Of a DNA stretch of 64,000 nt, positions 39,401 to 50,600 are shown piece by piece. The translations under genes and the position numbers were made by a program. Origin of the DNA: Rhynchopus euleeides (taxonomy: Eukaryota; Euglenozoa; Diplonemea; Diplonemida; Diplonemidae); NCBI GenBank assembly GCA_963210315.1, contig OY723288.1:1-64000 (forward strand), in the 5' to 3' direction. The notes below the pieces were generated by a model. The model did no database searches. It was not told where the DNA came from and saw nothing but the letters and a program-made list of their open reading frames with translations. Positions within the stretch are counted from its first letter, which is position 1. Every line of letters starts with the position of its first letter.

Positions 39401-40508
39401 ACTGTGAACTGTTCACGCTTCCACACACAGATTGATTTTGTTTATAGACTGACTCATCCAGAGGATCCAGGGAGCCCGGCGCAATTGCCAGACCCCCCAG
39501 ACGGCCAGAAGACGCCGGTCTTCGCCGGGGCGGACCCAGCTAAAAGCTAACAGCAAGAACAGCAATAAAAAGGGAGAGCGTGCTCCTATCTCTGTGGGCT
39601 GGCGGGAAAAGGCTAAAAGGTAGAAAGGAAGGAAGCAATGTGCAACAAAATACGATTAATGCACTCGTTTGTTAACACCGCGCCGGTCGCATAATGCTGC
39701 GGTCGGATGAACGATTGACTGATCAACTCCAACCCAGTGGGCGTAAAAAGGAGAAGACGGGAACAACGGCTGGTCTAAACAGGACGAACGGACACTCACC
39801 ACCACAGGGTATTCCAGAGGCGTTCCTGGTCGCGGCTCGACTGGTCGAACAACAGGTGACGGGCAAAAGATCGTGGTGAAAAAGAACTAAAAGTAGGAAG
39901 GCGAAGGAAGGCAAAGCCGGGGGATCCACGTGTGCGGTGAACTTGTCCCACGTGCGCATGTGCGTTAAACTAGTCCCACGCGCCCCGGTGAAAAACACGT
40001 AACACGGTTGCCGCCCACAGTTTCTTCTGGCCACGCGGCGCGCTTCATGAGCGCCGCGTGCAGCCTGACTGGTCTTAGCGGCCTAAGCGAAACACCGGGT
40101 CTCCAGAGGGATACATCCAGCCTACACGCAATGCGCTACCTTAAGCCAAAGCGTGCAGCGTAGCTTACCTCAACGGTCTGTTCGCAAAGGCCCCCAGGGT
40201 TCACCACGTGGAGGTGCCAGCCGTAGTCGCCAGGTCCGCTCCCCTGACGACCCATCACCCCCACGCTTCCACACACAGCAATCTAATCATTCTCTCCTGA
40301 ACGCTGCCCCCCCCCCCCCCCCCGCACCGAGCCTCCCCGGAAGGCCCCCACCCCCACGACACACAACACTTTTTGATTGAAGACGAAGTGGAGACGAGTG
40401 GAGAGGTACATAGTGTGCCCTCCCAAAGCCCCCCCTGCCCAAGGATCTGAATAGCTTTCGGCAGCAGGGCCCAGGCCTCTGGCTAATTCTGGGGCCGGAC
40501 TTAACGTT
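36475..40508. other. Gene-poor stretch, no gene seen
   Basis: About 4 kb with no supported coding sequence. G/C homopolymers occur at 36583-36613, 37355-37366, 37662-37685 and 40306-40323. An ACACAC microsatellite lies at 39311-39327. A short perfect hairpin, GCGGCGCGC(TT)...GAGCGCCGCGTG, lies near 40025-40050. Confidence 0.5.
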
Positions 40509-40523
40509 CACGGTGGGATCTTG

Positions 40524-41045
40524 TAAATTTTACATGTATAACTACAAGTATAATACATGTATTTTACATGTATAATACTTGCATGTCAACTATTATGCAT
40601 GTATAATACATGTATATGCCTGAAATATACATGTAAAATACATGTATATCAAGTAAAAATACATGTATAATACTTGCATGTCAACTATTATACATGTATT
40701 TTTACTTGATATACATGTATTTTACATGTATATTTCAGGCATTTACATGTATTTTACATGTATAATACTTGTCATGCAAGTATTATACATGTATAATACT
40801 TGCATGACAAGTAAAATACTTGCATGCAAGTAAAATACATGTATTTTACTTGCATGCAAGTATTTTACTTGTCATGCAAGTATTATACATGTATTTTACT
40901 TGTCATGCAAGTATTTTACATGTATAATACTTGCATGACAAGTATTATACATGTAAAATACATGTAAATGCCTGAAATATACATGTAAAATACATGTATA
41001 TCAAGTAAAAATACAAGTATAATAGTTGACATGCAAGTATTATAC
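40524..41045. repeat. Palindromic TACATGTA/ACTTGCATG microsatellite
   Basis: About 520 bp made of self-complementary 10-mers (TACATGTATT, ACTTGCATGC, ACAAGTATTA). The block could form cruciforms along its whole length. A shorter inverted copy is at 43205-43350. Confidence 0.9.
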
Positions 41046-42191
41046 CGTATACGTAAATATTTTGGAACGTAAATACCGTAAACGGAAATATTGTGGACCG
41101 TAATAAAGGTGAACCGTACTATAGGTGGACCGTAAAAAAGATGGAACAAATGGGATTTTTCCGGAACTTGGAACATTTTTACGGTCCACCTATTTTACGG
41201 TTGGGATCGTGGACTTGGCAGTTTTTTTTACGAGTTCCTTCGCGACGAAGTCGCGAAGGAACCAAGGAAATCGTACGGCTGAAGCTGCAGGATTAACACC
41301 ACAGGGCCTCAGCACAGAGTGTGCACTCACCATCGTCCGGGAACTGTTCTCCCACAGTTACTGCAGGGTGTACTACACTAAAGGAGTACGATTTCCCTGA
41401 ATTTTTCGGGCACTGATTCACGAATTTACATCTGGAGGGAGCCCGGTGGTCTCAGCTTCTGTCTGCGCGCCCTGCCGTACTGTGGCTGCTTTTGTGGGCT
41501 CGTGCAGCAGGTTCTACTTTTACTTCTACCGGAATGCTCCTTGCATGGTACTACACTTCTCGAGGTGTGGTGGTGGGTGAGTCTCGAGGTGAGATCGTGC
41601 CTTTTCCACACGCAGGGAGGACTTGCTTCTCTTGCTGGTGTTGGTTGCGGTGGTGGAGGGAGGGTCCAAAGCTGGGAGGTCGGGAGGCCTACGTGTGGGT
41701 GTCTGCGGCGTGGAGGCCGCAGTCCGCGCCCCGCAACCCACCAGCCCGCGGGCGAAAAACGCATTGTCTTTTCCATATTCAGTCCCAATAAATGGTGGAC
41801 CGTAAAAAAGATGGAACGTTTGGCCTTTTTTTGGGAACTTGGAACATTTTTACGGTCCACCCTTTTTCCGTTTACGGTATTATGGAACGTAAATATTATG
41901 GAACGTAAATATTTTGGAACGCTGGTGGGTTGGCGTTCCAGATTTTTTTCGTTCCATAATATTTACAGGGCTTTCTGCGACTCGGGGACTTGGACCAGGT
42001 GATCGGACGGCATACAGAGTCCCTGACGGGACCTACTCGTGCACTTTTCGCGCGATTCCTGACGCAAGCCGTCCTCACCACCGAGTCCCCAACTGGCCCT
42101 GTAAATATTATGAAACGTAAATATTATGGAACGGACCGGCCAAAAATGGGCCCGTTCCATAATATTTACGTTCCATAATATTTACGTATAC

Positions 42192-43201
42192 TGGTGCCCC
42201 TGACGACCCCATATTGCGTAGTTTGTGCGTAGTGAAAAGGGGGGGGGGGGGTCTCATTTTTTGATTTACTCAGCCATTCTCTGTCTCTATGCCGGGACCC
42301 CAAACTCAAGGAGTTCTTGCTGTTCCGGGGTCAGTGAGGGTGCAGGCGCTTCAGGTGCTGCAGGTGCTGCAGGTGCTGCAGGTTCTTCAGGTGCTGCAGC
42401 GCTGGCAGCCTTCGGTGCGGGTTTCGACGCAGTCTTTGCAGGTCTCTTTGGGGGTGCCCTTTGGCGCGGTGCCTGCTTCAGCTCGTCGGGTGGAAGCATC
42501 AACGCATCATTAAGCGGTGCCTGCTTCAGCTCCTCCGGGTGGAAGCGTCAACGCATCATTAAGGAAGAAGGAAGCACAGTTGCTACGCTTTTTTGCAGCT
42601 GCAGGAAACGACACCATACCCAACAACAATCCCCAGACCGTCGAGGGAGAGTGGGCGCCTGGATCCCGTGACACAGATCTCTAGTGCCGTTGTGATCCCC
42701 TCGGATAACGTCTCCTGGACGTTGTCAGCGGAGGTTGCCTGTGTGGCGGTGACCTCCGTATACCCCGCGGGATCCAGTGCCAGTAGCGCCTTCTTCAGCT
42801 TTTCGTCGACCCCTCGGCCGACGCTCTCCTTGATGTCAAGGGCCACCTTCAGGGTGGCACCTCGCAGCGCCCTGAAGGCTGTGATCGTATCATCATTCAC
42901 AATCTCGAGGGTGTTCTACGCGGCTCCTGGAACTCACTTCCTTCTCAGGTGTTTCTGGGCATGGGGCAACCTTGCCCAGGTGTTTCTGGAGTCCCGCCCC
43001 ACATGTCGTGCGTTCTTTCGTACGGTGTATAGTGAGTTCTGGCAATAATTTTTTGCTCGGTCAGCGCAGTGCCTCCAGTCCTGTCTCAGTAGCCACACAG
43101 AAAGGGGGACCAAAAAAAACTGGGGGGGGACCAAAAAGCGAGACCCCCCCCCAGATTGCGTAGTTTGTGCGTAGTGAAAAAGGGGTAAATCAGGGGCACC
43201 A
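42192..43201 (-). mobile_element. Nested ~1-kb element with TGGTGCCCCTGA ends
   Basis: A 12-bp perfect inverted repeat (TGGTGCCCCTGA) bounds the segment. The subterminal ATTGCGTAGTTTGTGCGTAG is present at both ends in the same orientation. Two minus-strand protein fragments lie inside. Confidence 0.55.
42583..42900 (-). pseudogene. Possible element-encoded protein fragment
   Basis: The 105-codon frame MNDDTITAFRALRGATLKVA...EICVTGS reads like a real helical protein, with an amphipathic, balanced composition, unlike the low-complexity shadows around it. A second minus-strand frame (42287-42502) gives an Ala/Pro-rich tail ending LTPEQQELLEFGVPA. The two are separated by stop codons and a 48-bp tandem duplication (about 42459-42560), so the gene appears broken. 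I do not recognise the family. It might be a cargo or gag-like protein of the nested element. An intron between the pieces cannot be excluded. Confidence 0.35.
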
Positions 43202-43424
43202 TATACGGTACTTGTATTTTTACTTGATATACATGTATTTTACATGTATATTTCAGGCATATACATGTATTATACATGTATAATAGTTGACATGCAAGTA
43301 TTATACATGTATAATACATGTATATACTTGTAGTTATACATGTAAAATTTACAAGATCCCACCGTGTTGGGCCGGAGGGGGGGGGGGGGGGGGCCCTACC
43401 CTACACGACGCGCTGGCAGAAATC

Positions 43425-43730
43425 TCCTGAACCGGTTTGAAAACAGTAACCGGTTCCTTGGGAACCGGTTTGGGAACCGGTTGAAATCACAACGGCAAAC
43501 CGGTTACTGACAAATCCGAACCGGTTGAGGACAGGTTCAGAACCGGCTGGGACCGGTTCTGAAACTGGCAAAAACCGGTTCGTGAACCGGTTTGCAGGAA
43601 CCGGTTTCAGAACCGGTTCGAGAACCGGTTCACGAACCGGTTCCGGAACCGGTTCGTGAACCGGTTTCAGAACCGGTTCTCGAACCGGTTCCGGAACCGG
43701 TTCACGAACCGGTTCTGAAACCGGTTCCCC
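43425..43730. repeat. GAACCGGTTC palindromic repeat
   Basis: About 300 bp of the palindrome GAACCGGTTC at varying 10-20 bp spacing. A related block is at 46013-46125. One minus-strand frame reads as (EPV/REPV)n, but that follows automatically from the repeat. Confidence 0.9.
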
Positions 43731-43734
43731 CAGT

Positions 43735-44155
43735 CCTGACCGGATTTCTATAGGGGGACCCTTTCGAATTTTTTTTTCGGGGGGGTAAATTGAACGTTTT
43801 TGGCCATTTGAAGCCACTGCGACCATTCCCGGGCCTCGGAAATCAGATTCTTGCCCCTCAAATGCGGCACCGGTCCGGACGAAAATCCGGACCGGAACCG
43901 CAGGTACCGCATGCAGAAACTGGCAGAAACCGGTTCGCGAACCGGTTCTAGAACCGGTTCACGCAGTCCTGACTGGATTTCTATAGGGGGACCCTTTCGA
44001 ATTTTTTTTTCCGGGGGGTAAATTGAACGTTTTTGGCCATTTGAAGCCACTGCGACCATTCCCGGGCCTCGGAAATCAGATTCTTGCCCCTCAAATGCGG
44101 CACCGGTCCGGACGAAAATCCGGACCGGAACCGCAGGTACCGCATGCAGCCGCCC
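43735..44155 (-). repeat. Repeat family E, two direct copies
   Basis: Two copies of about 180 bp (43735-43915 and 43972-44152). The plus strand begins GGATTTCTATAGGGGGACCC, then TTCGAATTTTTTTTTC, TTGAACGTTTTTGGCCATTT and ends at a GGTCCGGACGAAAATCCGGACC hairpin region. Plus-orientation relatives are at 47215-47400 and 48130-48440. Partial ones are at 46655-46700, 47480-47525 and 49262-49305. Confidence 0.85.
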
Positions 44156-44579
44156 CAGCGCCGCCCTCCCCACCCCCCTCCCCAGCCTGTCCCAGAAGAG
44201 GTCGCTTTTCCCATTGGTGCCTGCCTATGTATTGCCTCTGTTGTGCCTGCGCCTGTGCCTCCCTGCCCTGTATTTTTTTACCCTCACGGGTATCACGATA
44301 CAGGGCAGTCCACCCCCTCCCCCCAAAAATCGTTCGCATCATCTTGGCGCCCATTCCTTCCACTTTCTGGATGTGTTTGGTATTTCCGAACGGAATTTTC
44401 CAGCGTCAAGACTGATACCTCGCCGTTTTAGAGTCAGTCACTTCTACCGCCGCTGCGATTTGCGATACGGTAGTTGTGCAGAAATGCTAACATTTAATTT
44501 GCTCTGTGGAACCTGGACTGCACCTTCTGGGCTGTGAGTCTGTAGATAGTTGGACAGTTGCGGAACCCATCCTTTGTGT

Positions 44580-45910
44580 GCCTCCGACTTGAGGAGCTGT
44601 CGACTTCAGAACCAAGGTTCAGAACGAAGATGACGACCTGCTGTGAGCTGCAAACCTTCTTGACACACCTACCGTACCTGCATTACACTCGTGGTAATTC
44701 CATACCCCTGGAAACAGGAGACCACCGTCTGTTCACAGATGGTCTTGAGCGTGGTAGCCATCTTTGCTATGGAGTCACGATTAAGTCTTTGTGGTCACGT
44801 GGGCCCATGAGCAGCGGATACACTTGGAGTGGAGGGAGGGGGTGCGGTTCTGGAAAAGCGGGTCTGAATCTGGTCAAGGACGACTGAGGGCTTCAGTTCG
44901 AGTTTAATGTGGGTCCAAGGGTACACAGGAGATCACTGCTTGCATATTCAACCTGCTTGTCATCCTCTGGTTACTGTTCAACGGCTCGAACTCCTCGACT
45001 TTCCTTGGCTGACTGAAATGAAACAATACGTATGCTGCTATTGTGTTGTTCCCCTGACAGAGGAACACAAGGGAAGGGTACTGCAGCTGTCCACGAAGTG
45101 GCTCGACGTAGCCACCTCACGCTGCCTAGAGGGTCGGTTCAGGTTGAAGCAGAGCAATTAAGTGTTAGGGGGATGCCTTTGGTCAAGGCCTTTTCTAAAA
45201 AAAATTGACCCACGGCGCCTGTGTTGTAGCTCGGTCTACGCCAGGTTCCACACCCCGTCATCGCAAAACGTACACATACACAGAGGCAGGCCTCTGTGGT
45301 ACGGGAGCATGATGGGAGGAAATTTTGCCTTTTGGTCAAAAAGGCGCCTTTTTAGAATAAATTGACCCGCAGGGTGGCTGAGTCTTATCAGACAGGCCGA
45401 CCTATGTTGATCAATGGAACCACACAACCTGTTCAACCTGCAAACCACCCGGGGTGGCGGCTGAGTCCTCACCCCTGCCGTAGCATGAGATAAGCCGACG
45501 TCGACCTCCGCTCCGGTCTCTCAACAACGGTCGTCACCAGTTGAACCGCGTCTGGGAAAGCCTGATCTTTGGATCTGGCCTCCCTGTTGTCACTGTGATT
45601 CGAAGAACTGTGGGGTTCAGAACCAAGGATGAGGAACTGCTGTGAGCTGCACACTCTCTTGACACACCTGCACGTATCTGCGTTACACTCGTGGGAAACC
45701 CGAACCCTGTATTTATACAGGAGACTTCCATCTGGGACAGTTTCTGTTCCAGATGAGCTTTGACAGTGGTAGCCATCTTTGCTATGGAGCCATCGTCATT
45801 GCTATCGTCGTCAGTCGGACCCATGAGCAGCGGATACAATTGGTGTGGAAGGAGAGGGTGCGGTTCTGGATCAGTAGGTCTGAATCTGACACTGGGACTG
45901 AAACCCATAG
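44580..45910 (+). repeat. Diverged direct duplication about 1 kb apart
   Basis: 44580-44890 and 45600-45910 share GTGGTAGCCATCTTTGCTAT, CCCATGAGCAGCGGATACA and GAGGGTGCGGTTCTGGA in the same order and orientation. Between them lie two A/T-rich 'AAAATTGACCC(A/G)C' motifs (about 45198 and 45355). The two repeats could be old terminal repeats of a small element. No coding sequence is convincing. Confidence 0.6.
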
Positions 45911-46012
45911 GTCTGAGATGACTCAGTGCGGGTCAGGTCCGTATACCGGTCCACCGACCGGTACACGGCCAACCGGTCGGGACCCACTTTGCCCGGTTCG
46001 CAAATGTCGGTT

Positions 46013-46125
46013 CTGGAACCGGTTCACCGGCGGAACCGGTTCCACCGAACCGGTTCGCCGGTGAACCGGTTCCGCCGAACCGGTTCCAGAACCGGTTCTG
46101 GAACCGGTTCCAGAACCGGTTCAGC
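46013..46125. repeat. GAACCGGTTCC palindromic block, second copy
   Basis: Short array of GGAACCGGTTCC/GAACCGGTTC palindromes directly before the telomere-like tract. Confidence 0.85.
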
Positions 46126-46139
46126 CCGTGCCAGCGCGT

Positions 46140-46505
46140 CGTGTACCCTACCCTACCCTACCCTACAGCACGTCGGGGGTACCCACAACCCGACCCAACC
46201 CTACCCTAGGGTGAGGGTTGGGTACCCATAACCCGACCCAACACGACCCTACCCAACCCAGGGGTCAGGGCCAGGGTTGATCCTAGACCCAACCCAACCC
46301 AAGGGTTAGGGTCAGGGTTGACCCTAGACCCAACCCAACCCTAGGGTTAGGGTTAGGGTTAACCCTTGACCCAACCCTAGGGATAGGGTTAGGGTTGACC
46401 CTAGACCCTACCCAACCCTCGGGTTAGGGTCAGGGTTGACCCTAGACCCTACCCAACCCTAGGGTTAGGGTCAGGGTTAACCCTAGACCCTACCCTAACC
46501 CTAGG
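46140..46505. repeat. Interstitial telomere-like tract
   Basis: CCCTA, CCCAACC and GGGTTAGGG words in both orientations, including CCTAGGGTTAGGGTTAGGGT at about 46340. Head-to-head palindromes (CCCTAGGGTTAGGG) recur every 60-70 bp. This fits degenerate TTAGGG-type DNA rather than TTTAGGG. Confidence 0.75.
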
Positions 46506-47520
46506 CATAGTGCCCCAAACATATGTTTTGGGCCAGAATATTCCAGAATATTTTTTTATGTTTGCAACTTTCAAAAAATATTTTCAAAAATATTTTTGCC
46601 AAAGGAGGATCCTTGAAATCGGTAGTGGACAGTAGCGGACAGGGCGGACATTTCCTTGTGGAAAAAGTGCCCGAAAAAAAAATTCGAAAAGGTCCCCCTT
46701 ACAGAATTAGCCTTTTTTCAAAAAATCGGAAAATTTCGGACCGCAATTTGTACCCAAGAAAGTGCCGAATTTTCGGACTTGGTCCGATTTGAACGATTTC
46801 CGTGCCTCTTGCAACCCGGGGGGCTGCTGTTTCGGGTTCTTCCGGTGGCACATGCTGGGGTGTCAGGACAGGGAATCCTGCTCGCTGTACCCGGTGATCC
46901 CTGACGCAGCCAGGAAGTGGAGAGCCTTGGAACCCTGGTTGAGGCCTGTAACACCCGGCCTTCCTGCCACTTGTGGCATTGTGGAGTGGAGGTGGTTATG
47001 GAGAAGGTTCTCTCTCCGTCCGGTCGAGCACAACCGTCCTCTCCAGCCAGGGGTCATCTACTTTCCAAACAAGGGCCAGGAACATGCTCAAACAAACTAA
47101 TTGATCAGAAAATCTGGCTTGCCGTGGAATCATTGAGCAAAATTTGGGGAGTGATTGGTGCCCCATTGCTGCGTATGACATGTCCATTTTTGACGATTTT
47201 TGGGCAGAATTTGGTGCGTGGGACCTTTCGATTTTCATGAATTTTTCGGAATTTCGTGGGGACCGGTACCCCATTTGAGGGCCAAAAATCTCATTTCCGA
47301 GGCCTGGGAATGGTCGCAGTGGCCTCAGATGTCCAAAAACGTTCAATTGACCTCTCCTCGAAAAAAAATTCGAAAGGTCCCCCCTACTGGCACCCCGGAT
47401 TAGGACATGTCTCTGGGGGTGTCCGGGGGCATTTTTGGCCCATTTTTGGCTGGGGAAAATGGGCCATTTTTCACGGTTTTTTCGGTTTTTTGTCCGGACC
47501 GGCACCGCATTTGAGGGGCA
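46506..47520. other. Spacer with family-E relatives
   Basis: No gene. It contains T/A-rich text (46510-46610), a partial family-E copy (46655-46700) and a fuller plus-orientation copy (47215-47400). Confidence 0.5.
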
Positions 47521-47818
47521 GAAGAAACCAGACACATGATTTGACCAACTGAATCGTGCTAGCTAAACTCCAGAAAGAAGTGTCTTTTTTTCGTTGAACG
47601 CAGCCAAATGAAGAGCGTAACCTGTTTTTTGGCGCACAAAGTGCTAGCACGAACATGATGATGTTGGTCTTCTGGTTATGTCTAGTTTATTAGACTTACC
47701 GAGGGTACCCCGAGAGAATGTCACCCTCGGCCTCCGCTTGGGGGGTGACATTCTCACGAACATGATGATGTTGCTCTTCTGCTTATGTCTAATTTATTCG
47801 ACTTAACGTGTATGCAAG
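47521..47818 (+). repeat. Dispersed repeat D, copy 2
   Basis: Homologous to 13895-14103. It carries an internal duplication of the CACGAACATGATGATGTTG...TCTAATTTATT segment, separated by a CCGAGGGTACCCCGAGAGAA hairpin-forming insert (about 47698-47755). Confidence 0.75.
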
Positions 47819-48129
47819 CAGGCTGGGGTTTCGGGCAGAAAAATGGCGAACATTGTCTGGAAACCCCGAAAAACCACCCAGAAATGGCCAGAACCCGGTT
47901 TTTGGTCCCATTTTCCATGTGAAAAATCGATATTTTTGGGATTTTTCGCGATTTTCGCCAACTACTCGCCAAGCCAAAAAATCGATTTTTGGCTGGGAAA
48001 TGCAACAAATCAACGAATTAGGCCGTTTTAACCCCTTTCGTGCACTTTTTGGTCCCAGAAGGGTTTACGGGGTGTCCATAACGGCCCTTGGCACAAATCC
48101 TTTGGACCCAGACCGCAGCTTCGGGGGTC

Positions 48130-48440
48130 ATTTTTTGGCGCGAATTTTTCGGATTTTCGTCCGGACCGGTACCGCATTTCAGGGGCAAAAATCTGATTTC
48201 CGAGGCCCGGGAATGCTCGCAGTGGCTTCAAATGGCCAAAAACGTTCAATTTACCCCTTCCCCAAAAAAAAATGGAGAGAGAGAGAGGGATTTGAGGCCC
48301 CCCGCCCCCAGGTTCCCTGCCCACCTGGACGGACCCAAGTGCCTCACACCGGTTCTCTCCCCACCCGGTGGTCCACCTGACGGGCAAGTGTAAAAAAAAA
48401 AAAAAAAAAATTCGAAAAGGGTCCCCCTATAAATCGCCGG
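48130..48440 (+). repeat. Repeat family E, plus-orientation copy
   Basis: Contains GGACCGGTACCGCATTTCAG, then CTGATTTCCGAGGCCCGGGA, CAAATGGCCAAAAACGTTCA and, after an insertion and an A-run, TTCGAAAAGGGTCCCCCTAT. Confidence 0.8.
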
Positions 48441-48509
48441 ATTAGGAAGGTTTTTTCCAACATATTTTTATATTTTTGAAAATATTTTTTTATGTTTGGA
48501 ACATACATT

Positions 48510-48618
48510 GGGGGCCCTCGCTACCAAGTGTGACTGAGTGAGAAAAAGTGAGAAGTCAGCCATGTTTGGCTGAAAACTGACGACTCGTGACTCACAGTGA
48601 CTCGTAGCGAGGGCCCCC
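48510..48618 (+). mobile_element. 109-bp MITE, copy 2 (3-bp target duplication)
   Basis: Inverted ends GGGGGCCCTCGCTAC and complement, flanked by ATT on both sides (48507-48509 and 48619-48621). Same length as 27686-27794. Confidence 0.88.
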
Positions 48619-48621
48619 ATT

Positions 48622-49255
48622 GGGCGTTATTCCGTTACCAGTAACGGTAATAACGTTATTTTTGCGTTATTTTTTGACCCCAAAAAAGGCAGCATTTCCC
48701 GGTGAATCTGACCCGAAACTCGGGTCCCTACCCCCCCTAAAAGAATTTTCTTGGGTAAAATATCACTCCAGGGGGCCACTCCGTGATGTCAAAAAATTGG
48801 AAAACGTTTTCTCCTAAAATAACGCGTTATTTTTCCGTTATTTTCATGAAAACTTGCGTTATTCGGACAATTTTGCGGGCGGATGGTGTAGTTTTTGGTG
48901 GAGATGGCTCCAGAATACCCCCCTGGGACCATTTTTTGGATAATAACCATACATCGGGCGTTATTGCGTTACCAGTAACGGTAATACCGTTATTTTTTCG
49001 GTAAAATAACTTACCGTTAATAACGTTCCAGAACGGCCGAATAACGTTATCCGAAAATCGGTAACGTTATTTTTCCGCGTTATACCGTTATCGATAACGG
49101 TAATACCGTTATTACCGTTATCAGGAACGGTAATAACGTTATCGGTAACGTTATTACCGTTATTACCGTTATCGGTAACGGTAATACCGTTATCGGTAAC
49201 GTTATTACCGTTATTACCGGTAATACCGGTAATACCGCGTTATTTTCGGTATTTT
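48622..49255. repeat. TAACG/CGTTA palindromic repeat region
   Basis: Two clusters (48622-48665 and 48955-49255) of GTAACGGTAATACCGTTATT-type self-complementary words, separated by about 290 bp of unique sequence. The second cluster is almost pure. No coding. Confidence 0.88.
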
Positions 49256-49639
49256 TGGGCAACTTCTATAGGGGGACCCTTTTCGAATTTTTTTTTCGGG
49301 GTGGCCAGAATGGGCTGTTTTAGGCTATTTGAGGCCATTTTCGAGCAAATTTTTGGGTTTAGAGCCACGCAAAGGGTCTAAAATGGGCATGCCAATCTCA
49401 AAAAATGCTCAAAATTCCGAGAGATTTCAGATTTTTCGAATTTTTTGACCGAGAAAATTCTGACCCCAAAATGTGGTCCTTGTGGTCTGGAACTGTCCGT
49501 TGTCGAAGGAATTGGTGAAAAAATCGTGATTTTTGGCCTCTGGATCACCCATGCCGTCCCAAAAATCAAGCAAAAGAGGTTTGGTAGGTGCATTTTTGGG
49601 CCGCCGGCTTTCTTCAAAGAAACTCATCGATGACGTCCC

Positions 49640-50400
49640 CCCAGAGTGCAGGTTCCTGCTGCCTACCCACGATCATTAGGGTGCCGAGAGAATGGCTAGG
49701 TGATCAATAATTGTCCCAAACACTAGCTTGGCAACAGCCAGAGCAACCCCAGGTGGGGCGCAGCCGAGTGCTGCAACCATCGTTCTGACAGCAACAACAT
49801 CACCTGGCTGTCTTGTTGAACACAGCCGTGATGAAGCTGGCTGCACTTCCTGTTTGGAGTTCATCGGGATCCGTTCTGCAAAAGTGAAAGTTGGAGGCAA
49901 AGAATACATGACGAGGATGGTTACGCCTTTTGTAGGCTTCTCTCGATCAGAGAAGTCGGGCGTCCATAGGAGAGTAAAGGGAATACAGATATGCTCCTCT
50001 CAAAGAGGGGCAGGCCAAAGGTAGGCTCCAGGTGGCAACTGGAACTGTGCAACTTTTCCAGAAGGTGCTTCCAGGACTGTCGAAGGAGCTGGTGGAGTTC
50101 GCTGGGTCCATTGCCATCCCCATCATGGTGATCCGGCCTTCAACCTGCGACTTTGTATCATGGATTCAGCTCAAAAGGGTGCACATCGAGTGATGCAAGA
50201 TGAAGATTCGACACTCCAGAAATATGCTGATGTCAAACTGCATTATTCCTGAGAACAACGGAGGGGGTGTGCCAACTGATGCCGGTGCGATTGATGCAAC
50301 CCTCACCACAACGTCAGTGCCACCTATTTTCCACCAATAATGTGTCCGCTGTGACAGGAATGCAGGAATAATCACCCAGAATATGAGCTGGGGGGCCTCA
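49640..50400. other. Unresolved stretch with short protein-like frames
   Basis: Plus-strand frame 49728-50024 (SPGCLVEHSRDEAGCTSC, IGIRSAKVKVGGKEYMTRMV) and a following shifted frame (KVLPGLSKELVEFAGSIAIP, about 50058-50190) read more like protein than their surroundings. They might be parts of a decayed gene. No family is recognised. Confidence 0.25.
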
Positions 50401-50479
50401 GGGGGCATGGAAAAAAAATTTTGGCCGAAAAAAAATTTTTTGGTGTGAAAACACCACAGAAACGCCCTGTTTTAACCCC

Positions 50480-50600
50480 CGTTTTAAACTCCGTTTTAAA
50501 TTAATTTAAAACGCGTTTTAATTTAAAACATTTAAAACATTTAAAACATTTAAAACATTTAAAACATTTAAAACGTTTAAAACGTAAAGTTTTAAATGGG
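50480..50600. repeat. TTTAAAAC microsatellite
   Basis: Tandem ATTTAAAAC units (50520-50590) within a palindromic TTTTAAA-rich region. It lies next to long C-runs (50612-50637). Confidence 0.9.

Larger units (their letters stand above)
40509..43366. mobile_element. 2.86-kb inverted-repeat element with nested element
   Basis: The left end CACGGTGGGATCTTGTAAAT is mirrored at 43366. Both arms then consist of palindromic TACATGTAT / ACTTGCATG words (left arm about 550 bp, right arm about 170 bp). The interior holds two copies of a foldback (GGTGGACCGTAAAAAAGATG near 41122 and 41793), a TGGAACGTAAATATT array (41883-42185) and a nested TIR element. TT on both flanks is not diagnostic of a target duplication. 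Confidence 0.7.

Noticed and set aside
39300-40150. Spliced-leader RNA or 5S rRNA gene
   Set aside because: I looked for 5S internal-control and SL-like donor hairpins in the accessory region and found none that could be supported.
43401-43826. (EPV)n-type protein
   Set aside because: The peptide repeat is a direct translation of the GAACCGGTTC satellite and continues into family-E repeat DNA.
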